Source: JBBQXY01 sp051004815
GTDB lineage: Bacteria; Chloroflexota; Ktedonobacteria; Ktedonobacterales; Ktedonobacteraceae
NCBI GenBank assembly: GCA_051004815.1
Contig: JBPCJY010000090.1
Coordinates: forward strand, 1 to 11,881
Direction: 5' to 3'
DNA: 11,881 nt
Position numbers and translations under genes: made by a program. Position 1 is the stretch's first letter, and each line of letters begins with the position of its first letter. The notes beneath the pieces are model-generated. The model was not told where the DNA came from. It saw only the letters and a list, made by a program, of their open reading frames with translations, and did no database searches. This document shows positions 1 through 5,140 of the stretch, piece after piece.

Positions 1-1184
1 CCGGTGCGTTCGTAGTAGGCGTGTTCGATGTTGAGGGAGGCGATGTAGTAGGGGAGGAGCATGATTTCGTTGCAGTAGAGGTCGTTGGCGTATTTGGTGG
101 CTAAGGTGCTGCCGGAGATGCGGCGCAGGATGTTGACGATGAAGTTGCCGGTGCCAGTGCAGGGGTCAAGCACCTGGACGCCGGGGGTCGAGAGTGAGGT
201 GTGGAATTCGCGTTGGAGCACCTCTTCCACGCTGGCACACATGAAGTCTACGATCTCCTGCGGGGTGTAGACGATGCCGTGGGTATCGGCCTGTTTGATG
301 GAGAAGCCCTGGAAGAAACGTTCATAGACGGTATCGAGGAAGTGCTGTTTCTCGGCCCAGCTATCGAGCGTGCGGGCGGCTCCTTCGATGGCGATGTAGA
401 AGCGATCGAGGGATTTTTCAAAGTCATGGCGGTTGAAAGCGCGACTGGTGAGGGCTTCGATGACTTTCTCGATTTCCGCGGCGATGACGTTGCGACGGGC
501 GAAATCCTGGTTTTGGAAGATGGTGCGGAAGAGACGTTCGGTTAAGAGGTGCTGGATAAGCATTTCGTCGATGACTGCGCGGCTAATTTGTGGGTCAAGG
601 GAGGTGCGACATAGCTCTAAAAAGGTGGCGAAGGCGGCTACGAATTTGGCATTGCGGGCATGTTCCTCATTGATGCGTTCGAGCAGGTCATGGGCAAGCG
701 TAGGGATGCGCTGCTTAAATTCAGCGACGGCGGCTTCAAAGGTGGCGATATCTGGCTCGGTATAACTGAAAAAAAGTCGTAAGAGGTCAATGATCTGATC
801 CTTTTGGGTCAGGTCTATCTCTAATGCTACTTTGCCGTTCTGGTAGAGGATGGCGCGGCGCGTGTCTTCAAAGATGGCATTGGTGATGGGATAGCCGGTG
901 GCGATCTTTTTGCGGATTTCTAGCTTCAAATCGTCTTTGGTATCTTTGGCTTCCCAGTAGCCACGGGGGAAAAACGCGTCACGTAGTGTGCCATCGGGGC
1001 GTTTGCCATTGGCGAGGGTTTGTTCTGGTATCAGCGTCCAGTTGACGGTTTGTGCGAAGGCGGCGAGCAAGTTCTGAAAAGCTGAGCGCACGGCGGTTTC
1101 ATGGGTGACGTTTTGCGCCTGGTATGAGGCGAGTTCTTTGTAGTAGTGGTCAATGGCTTTCTTATGTGTGGCGGTGATTTGCAT
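1..1184 (-). CDS. Fused nuclease / N6-adenine DNA methyltransferase (type ISP/IIG-like restriction-modification), 3' end outside window
   Basis: The minus strand is open from an ATG at 1184 to the left edge (about 394 codons), so the C-terminal part is missing. Residues 1-120 carry a PD-(D/E)xK-like nuclease pattern: E54, then RPDG with D64, then YWEAKD with E78 and K80. Residues 120-290 look helical. The methyltransferase begins near GIVYTPQEIVDFM (Y306-T307-P308), followed by SAM-binding motif I, LDPCTGTGNF (339-348), and NEIMLLPYYIASLNIEHAYYE. The last two strings are typical of the methyltransferase part of type ISP enzymes such as LlaGI/LlaBIII. No helicase block lies between nuclease and methyltransferase, so a single-chain type IIG-like arrangement is more likely than true type ISP. 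The catalytic NPPY motif and target-recognition domain would lie outside the window. The start is supported by GGGAGGGG at 1196-1203, 11 nt upstream. It probably protects against phage by cutting unmodified DNA; specificity is unknown. Confidence 0.82.
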   Translation of the reverse strand, partial: MQITATHKKAIDHYYKELASYQAQNVTHETAVRSAFQNLLAAFAQTVNWTLIPEQTLANGKRPDGTLRDAFFPRGYWEAKDTKDDLKLEIRKKIATGYPITNAIFEDTRRAILYQNGKVALEIDLTQKDQIIDLLRLFFSYTEPDIATFEAAVAEFKQRIPTLAHDLLERINEEHARNAKFVAAFATFLELCRTSLDPQISRAVIDEMLIQHLLTERLFRTIFQNQDFARRNVIAAEIEKVIEALTSRAFNRHDFEKSLDRFYIAIEGAARTLDSWAEKQHFLDTVYERFFQGFSIKQADTHGIVYTPQEIVDFMCASVEEVLQREFHTSLSTPGVQVLDPCTGTGNFIVNILRRISGSTLATKYANDLYCNEIMLLPYYIASLNIEHAYYERT

Positions 1185-1249
1185 GTGACCCTGTTCCCCT
1201 CCCTGGCTATGTATTGGCGGACTTAATCCACGCCTATGACGGTTTGATT

Positions 1250-1278
1250 AGTGTAGCGTATGAGGGGGGATAGCGCAA
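1250..1278 (-). promoter_or_regulatory. Possible promoter of the restriction-modification gene
   Basis: Read on the minus strand, TTGCGC (1278-1273) is followed after 17 nt by TACACT (1255-1250), a fair sigma-70-like pair, about 65 nt upstream of the ATG at 1184. The -35 hexamer lies wholly inside the 11-bp target duplication (1269-1279) of the neighbouring MITE. Because that sequence exists on both sides of the element, the insertion kept the hexamer in place but replaced everything beyond it. Prediction from hexamer match only. Confidence 0.4.
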
Positions 1279-1279
1279 G

Positions 1280-1461
1280 CTTTCACTGGGAGGTTTTTTG
1301 GGGAAAGGCATCGGCGAGGGGGAATGTCATTCTGAGCGCAGCGAAGAATCTCTCGTCGGGCTGCATGGAGATTCTTCCCCTTCGCTGCGCTCAGGGCTTC
1401 GGCTACTGCGCTCAGCATGACAGGCGAAACCGGCGCGCTTCAAAAAACCTCCCAGTGAAAG
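1280..1461. mobile_element. MITE family A, copy 1 (182 bp, 11-bp target duplication)
   Basis: The ends are perfect terminal inverted repeats starting CTTTCACTGGGAGGTTTTTT (21 bp match between 1280-1300 and the complement of 1441-1461). The element is flanked by the exact 11-bp direct repeat GATAGCGCAAG at 1269-1279 and 1462-1472, so it is a true transposition product. Inside are a core arm (1325-1352) with CATTCTGAGCGCAGCGAAGA and an opposing degenerate arm. The right half is about 27 bp longer than in the copy at 8250-8404, seemingly by a partial repeat of the GCGCTCAG segment. It has no coding capacity; the 68-codon open frame across it is palindrome readthrough. An 11-bp duplication would fit mobilisation by an IS4-type transposase (inference); none is in the window. 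Confidence 0.93.
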
Positions 1462-1508
1462 GATAGCGCAAGGGGAAGTTCATTTTTGCATTGAGCGTTT
1501 TGTGGTGT

Positions 1509-1835
1509 GTAGGGACAGGGGTGGCTGTGGCGGGGATGCGGGGGCCTTGTGCCCAATACAATTCACTTAAGGTCGAATGATCCGCCCTCGCCCCGCCCCC
1601 AGGGTACCCGCGAGGGGTTACCTGTCCCCCAGACAGGGTCCCCCTACTATGGACGAATGCGCCTCCGACGCGGTTCTCGCGCCCATAGTAGAGGGACCCC
1701 CCGCGGCGGCAGGGCGTGGCTTAATTGAAATGTATTGGGCCTTGTGTCTGTCCGGGTGGGGGTCTCGACCCTTCCCACAGGACGAGGACAGGCACAAGGC
1801 CCCCACGTCCACAACCCCGCTTCCCCCTGTCCCTA
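1509..1835. repeat. Nested inverted-repeat element, about 330 bp
   Basis: Three stems are nested around one centre. The outer arms 1509-1553 and 1791-1835 pair with some mismatches and share GTAGGGACAGGGG at the ends and GGGGGCCTTGTGCC at the inner side. The middle arms 1551-1570 and 1721-1740 (GCCCAATACA...TTAA) pair with about three mismatches. The inner arms 1637-1652 and 1683-1698 (GGTCCCCCTACTATGG) pair with one mismatch around a 30-nt loop. A small hairpin, CCTGTC-CCCCA-GACAGG, sits at 1621-1637. I see no clear target duplication and no coding function; short open frames in the region are low-complexity. It may be a decayed non-autonomous element, or several elements inserted into each other. 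Confidence 0.7.
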
Positions 1836-1973
1836 CGCACGACCGAGAGATTTTCGCCTCTCTCCATGGGGTTCAGTTCCATTTGATAGGGACGAGCCGA
1901 TCAATCGGCGGTGCGCCAATAAATTGTGCGCCTACGGCGGTTTTGTGGCTGTAGGGGAGGGGGAAAGGCAGGG
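1836..1973. repeat. Short repeat-rich spacer between the inverted-repeat element and the LLM oxidoreductase 3' end
   Basis: This stretch has a small hairpin GAGAG...CTCTC (about 1845-1864), a CCGAT-CA-ATCGG hairpin (1897-1908), and two copies of GTGCGCC flanking AATAAATT (1911-1932). The 1886-1934 segment (from GATAGGGACGAG to GTGCGCCTAC) looks like a dispersed intergenic repeat, judged only from its composition. No T-rich terminator for the minus-strand gene ending at 1974 is obvious. Confidence 0.35.
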
Positions 1974-2836
1974 CTATTTGCCGTTCAGGTGGGCGAGCAC
2001 GGGGGTGAAGTTTTCTAGTTGCCTTTCCTGAATTTGGATATAGGAGATGCCTAGATGTTCGCGTTGCTCCAATAGGTGCTCTACAGCCTGCTGTGTGGTC
2101 ATTGGGCGTACTTCTACTGGCATGCCGGGGAAGGCGGGTGCGGCAGCGACGGGGCTGTCGGTCAATTCAATGCCAAAGGCAGCCTTACCGAGTTCCAGGT
2201 GCTCAAAGCGTTCACCTGCGGCCTCGCGTATCCAGCTGATCCTTTCCTCTAAATCGGCTCTCTGCGTGGAGATTGGCAGAATAATATCGGCTTCACGGGC
2301 CGCGATGGTCAGCATACGGCGACCGGAACTGCCGATAACGATGGGAGGATGTGGTTGCTGCACAGGTCTGGGAACAGGGCGCAGTGCTGTGGTTGTATAG
2401 TATTGGCCGGAGAAATTGACGGTTTCGGCGGTAAAGAACTGTTTGATGATGGACAATCCTTCCGCAAAGCGAGAGACGCGTGTGCCAGGCTTGTCAAAAG
2501 GGATGCCAAGCTGTTGGTACTCGTGGGGCCAGTTGCCTGCACCCAGTCCAAGTTCTACGCGACCATCGGAGAGTAGGTCCAGCGTTGCTATCTCTCTGGC
2601 GAGGAGGGCAGGATTACGATAATCATTACAATTACGTAGCTGCCGACGCGCAGCTTCGTGGTGACGGTGGCAGCCACAGCGAGTGCGGTGAGCGTTGCCA
2701 GTGGCGTACCCAGGACATCCGGTAAAAGAAGAGAGGAGTAGCTCAGTTCCTCTACGCGTTGTGCGAGAGCAATCCAGGCCGAACGTGATGCATGACTGCC
2801 AGTGACAACACCGAAACGAAAAGCTTTTTTCAACAT
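1974..2836 (-). pseudogene. F420-dependent LLM-class oxidoreductase (MSMEG_2516-like) with a -1 frameshift
   Basis: A luciferase-like monooxygenase-fold oxidoreductase, a family that usually uses reduced F420 or FMN. The N-terminal frame (ATG at 2836) gives FRFGVV, LLLPDVLG and KLRVGSYV, then runs out of frame near 2627. The next frame continues exactly where the family expects it, with NDYRNPALLAREIATLDLLS, GRVELGLGAGNWPHEYQQLGIPFD, PPIVIGSSGRRML and a stop at 1974-1976. Adding one base at ATTGT(N)AATGAT gives 287 aa, the usual length for TIGR03621 proteins, whose matching segment reads like G-T-L-V-F-D-N-D-F. No other lesion is visible, so this is either a very young pseudogene or a one-base sequence error. 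A good promoter lies upstream. The substrate cannot be told. Confidence 0.82.
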
Positions 2837-2870
2837 AGATTATCTTTCTTTTAAGAGTGGAACAGGAAAT

Positions 2871-2899
2871 ATATTAATGATCGGCCATTCGTTTGTCAA
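2871..2899 (-). promoter_or_regulatory. Strong sigma-70-like promoter for the LLM oxidoreductase
   Basis: On the minus strand, TTGACA (2899-2894), a 17-nt spacer and TAATAT (2876-2871) form a near-consensus promoter, with the ATG about 35 nt past the -10 at 2836. A weak GAAAG ribosome site precedes the ATG. The target duplication of the MITE at 2911-3062 ends 11 bp upstream of the -35, so the element now forms the upstream boundary of this promoter. Confidence 0.65.
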
Positions 2900-2910
2900 G
2901 GGAGAAAACG

Positions 2911-3062
2911 CTGGTGATTACCCATAAGTCGGCCAGAGATTCTTCGCTGCGCTCAGAATGACAGAACTTCCGGTTGTCATTCTGAGCGCCGCGAAGAATC
3001 TGTCGTGCGCCTTCGACCAGCAGACCCAACTCATGTAACCTTAATGTATGGGTCATCACCAG
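2911..3062 (-). mobile_element. MITE family B, copy 1 (152 bp, 8-bp target duplication)
   Basis: The left end, CTGGTGATTACCCATAAGTC, is matched by a decayed right end, TATGGGTCATCACCAG. The exact 8-bp direct repeat AGAAAACG flanks it at 2903-2910 and 3063-3070. Two core arms (2936-2963 and 2975-3002) form a 28-bp stem around a 11-nt loop. The first ~95 bp are nearly identical to the reverse complement of the copy at 4148-4292, so the two are in opposite orientation; the strand given is relative to that copy. It lies 35 bp past the stop of the methyltransferase gene, and its stem could act as a transcript 3' structure. The translated core (CHSERSEESL) is not a real protein. Confidence 0.9.
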
Positions 3063-3097
3063 AGAAAACGCTGTTGGCATGGTATTTGTCTCTGTGC

Positions 3098-4104
3098 TTA
3101 CTTGACGATTGCAGTTGCGAAGCCGCCCCATGCGCGTTTCCCTTCTGTCTCTTTCCCCAGCGTGCGATGCTCGCCGAGTGAGAGTCCGCAAGACTGGAGC
3201 AACTCGGCGCGGCGTTCGCTCGACGGCGGTGTGCTATCGATGCCGAACTTCAACGGTTCACCGCCGACCCTGGTGCTCGCTCTCGCGAACCGCCAGTAGA
3301 GTGCCCGCGACTCGAGGACCTCGGTTGTGAAGTAGTCGAACGCGACGAGGCTGCCCCTGGCGGTGCTGGCGATCTTGCGCAGCGTGTCCTCGACGGCTTC
3401 CCAGTCCAGGTACATGATCACACCCTCCCACAGGAATAGGGCTGGTTTGCTGGTATCGAAACCTGCATCCACGAGCAGACTGAGCCAATCCTCCTTCTCG
3501 AAGTCCGCGGCTACGAACGTGACCCCAGCCGAGTCGATGCCAGCCTTCCGCAACATCTCGCGCTTGATGGCCTGTGTCTTAGGGGCGTCGACCTCGAAGG
3601 ATTGAACCTGTGCGTCCTTGGGCAGTCTGAAAGCGCGTGTATCGAAGCCTGCGCCAAGGATGACAAACTGTGCGACGTCGGCGAGGTAGCGATCGACAAC
3701 GGAATCGAAAAATGTCACGCGAGCAGAAGCCTCGTATTGCATGGGAATGTCGCCCTCGAAGGGGTACCTGAAAGCCTTCGGCACGTAGCCGCTCACGCCA
3801 TGCGCGAGCAGCAGCGGGCCTGCCACGAGACGTAAGGCCAAGGCGGGACGTTGGGCAGTGCTATCATCAGCCGATTCGATGGCTCATCGCGCCTGGTACC
3901 GAGAATATGCTGGGTCCAGCGTGCAGAAAGCGGCCCTTGCGCTGTCATTGATACGTCCGACGTGCGCCTGGCGAGGTAGGCTTTGCCGAGCCAGAACACG
4001 TAGCCAAGCAGCGTAACCGGAAACAGAAGGACGCTGAGGATAGTGAAGACGGTAGCCGCGATGGGAGCGCGTGCCGATACCACCTTTTGATCAAATTTGT
4101 TCAT
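3098..4104 (-). pseudogene. Membrane-anchored SAM-dependent methyltransferase (LCMT/TIGR00027 type) with a -1 frameshift
   Basis: The ATG at 4104 is set by AGGAGG at 4111-4116, 6 nt upstream; a TTG at 4110 is too close. The first frame encodes a hydrophobic segment (about residues 15-40: ATVFTILSVLLFPVTLLGYV) and TAQGPLSARWTQHILGTRRD, up to LPNVPP. The frame is then lost at CCGCCTTGGCC (about 3842) and resumes one base over as ALRLVAGPLLLAHGVSGYV. Adding one T gives PPLALRLV and a 335-aa protein with SAM motif VILGAGFDTRAFRL, acidic SFEVDAP, and LFLWEGVIMYL, the hallmarks of the PF04072 family. These methylate carboxyl or hydroxyl groups; the substrate is unknown. The long C-terminal frame alone would need a TTG start without a ribosome site. 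It is either a recent pseudogene or a sequence error. Confidence 0.8.
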
Positions 4105-4123
4105 AGCCAACCTCCTTGCAGAT

Positions 4124-4129
4124 AGTATA
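4124..4129 (-). promoter_or_regulatory. Candidate -10 box of the methyltransferase gene
   Basis: On the minus strand TATACT (4129-4124) lies 20 nt before the ATG at 4104, just upstream of AGGAGG. A 17-nt spacing would put the -35 at the end of the MITE (around ACCAGT), which is a poor match. The native upstream DNA was displaced by the MITE insertion. Confidence 0.35.
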
Positions 4130-4147
4130 ACATTTTCGATAATTTCA

Positions 4148-4292
4148 CTGGTGATTACCCATAAGTCTCAAAGGTGACGTGAGTCGAGTCTGCTGCACGA
4201 CAGATTCTTCGCTGCGCTCAGAATGACAACCGGAAGTTCTGTCATTCTGAGCGCAGCGAAGAATCTCTGGCCGACTTATGGGTAATCACCAG
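4148..4292 (+). mobile_element. MITE family B, copy 2 (145 bp, 7-bp target duplication)
   Basis: Both ends are perfect 20-bp terminal inverted repeats, CTGGTGATTACCCATAAGTC and its complement at 4273-4292. The element is flanked by AATTTCA at 4141-4147 and 4293-4299. Two core arms (4201-4228 and 4240-4267) form a near-perfect stem. It sits in the divergent region between the methyltransferase start (4104) and the TetR promoter (4303) and so separates two control regions that were once adjacent. Better-preserved ends than the copy at 2911-3062 suggest a more recent insertion. Confidence 0.93.
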
Positions 4293-4302
4293 AATTTCAG
4301 TC

Positions 4303-4331
4303 TTGACTTTTCATTTTCTGCATGGTATCTT
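4303..4331 (+). promoter_or_regulatory. Promoter of the TetR-PEP-utilizing enzyme operon
   Basis: TTGACT (4303-4308), a 17-nt spacer and TATCTT (4326-4331) form a sigma-70-like promoter 11 bp beyond the MITE. Transcription would start near 4338, directly before the palindrome at 4348-4373, leaving a leader of about 60 nt. Confidence 0.55.
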
Positions 4332-4347
4332 TGTCAAAGACAGGCAT

Positions 4348-4373
4348 ATGACTAATTAAACTGAAATGGTCAT
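4348..4373. promoter_or_regulatory. Likely TetR operator (26-bp imperfect palindrome)
   Basis: ATGACTAATT and AAATGGTCAT are inverted half-sites (8 of 10 positions match) separated by 6 bp. The site lies between the predicted transcription start and the TetR start codon. The TGAC...GTCA shape is common for TetR-family operators, so self-repression of the downstream genes is the simplest reading. Ligand unknown. Confidence 0.55.
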
Positions 4374-4399
4374 TTTATTGACAACGAAGGAGAAGACGT

Positions 4400-5140
4400 T
4401 TGGCGAAGCAGGGTCAGGGAGTAGGTATACGCGAGTCTGAGGTTTCCAGGCGACGTGAGCGAGCAGAGCGCATCCTGGATGCGGCGGCGGTATTGATTTT
4501 GCGCTGGGGCTTCCAGAAGACTACGCTCGACGATGTCTCCAGGCAGGCGGGAGTGGCGAAAGGGACGATGTATCTGCACTGGAAAACGCGGGAAGAGCTA
4601 TTCGGGGCACTTATAAAGCGTGAAAAGCTGGGATTGGCAGAGGATATCAAGCAGCGCATTGAGCATGATCCAGAGGGTGCGACGTTGCGGGGGATACTCA
4701 AACATTCGGCACTGGGGCTGATGAAACGCCCGTTGCTGAAGGCAGTGCTTCTGGGCGATATGGATGTGTTAGGGAAGTTGGCGCATAGCGAGCAGAACAG
4801 GGTTGCCCACGCGGATAAGCTGGTGGGCTTCACCATCTACCTTGAATTGCTGCGCGAGTATGGTTTGGTGCGTACTGATCTCAGCCTACAAGCGCAAGTG
4901 TATATGTTTAGCGCAATTTTTATGGGATTTTTCTTTGTTGCGCCGTTGATGCCGGACGGCTTCACGCTGTCTGACGAGGAGCTTGCGGAGTTGATGGCTG
5001 AGACGGTGCATTGTACCCTTGAACGTGGCCGCTCTGCCCCATCCGATGAATTACAAGCCGTTTCGCGTGCTTTTATGCAGTACCTGAATCGGGCTATGGA
5101 AATGGCACAGGAACAGTTTCAGAAAGAAGTGGAATCATGA
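4400..5140 (+). CDS. TetR/AcrR family transcriptional regulator
   Basis: A 246-aa repressor-type regulator. Residues about 22-68 form the TetR helix-turn-helix domain: ILDAAAVLILRWGFQKTTLD, then DVSRQAGVAKGTMYLHWKTREELF. The rest is the helical ligand-binding and dimerisation part, with a hydrophobic segment near YMFSAIFMGFFFVAPL. The start is TTG at 4400, chosen because AAGGAG at 4387-4392 sits 7 nt upstream and no ATG comes before the DNA-binding domain. Its last codon overlaps the next gene by 4 nt (ATGA at 5137-5140), so the two are translationally coupled. A palindrome in its leader is a likely operator. By context it should sense a compound handled by the downstream enzyme, perhaps a rifamycin-like drug (inference). 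Confidence 0.93.
   Translation: MAKQGQGVGIRESEVSRRRERAERILDAAAVLILRWGFQKTTLDDVSRQAGVAKGTMYLHWKTREELFGALIKREKLGLAEDIKQRIEHDPEGATLRGILKHSALGLMKRPLLKAVLLGDMDVLGKLAHSEQNRVAHADKLVGFTIYLELLREYGLVRTDLSLQAQVYMFSAIFMGFFFVAPLMPDGFTLSDEELAELMAETVHCTLERGRSAPSDELQAVSRAFMQYLNRAMEMAQEQFQKEVES

Noticed and set aside
1260..1466. 68-codon open frame with an LSAAKNL peptide
   Set aside because: It is translation of the MITE palindrome and has no ribosome site; such peptides appear wherever the core is read.
1509..1835. CRISPR-like array or tRNA/rRNA gene
   Set aside because: The repeats are inverted and nested, not regularly spaced direct repeats, and no cloverleaf or rRNA signature was seen anywhere in the window.
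1577..1954. 125-codon proline-rich open frame
   Set aside because: Lies over the nested inverted repeat; composition follows the C-rich stems, and there is no ribosome site or motif.
2874..3191. Minus-strand 105-codon frame with CHSERSEESL
   Set aside because: Readthrough of the family B MITE core and antisense to real coding sequence.
3780..3900. Programmed frameshift in the methyltransferase gene
   Set aside because: The junction CCGCCTTGGCC has no slippery heptamer and no evident stimulating structure; a simple deletion or sequence error is more likely.
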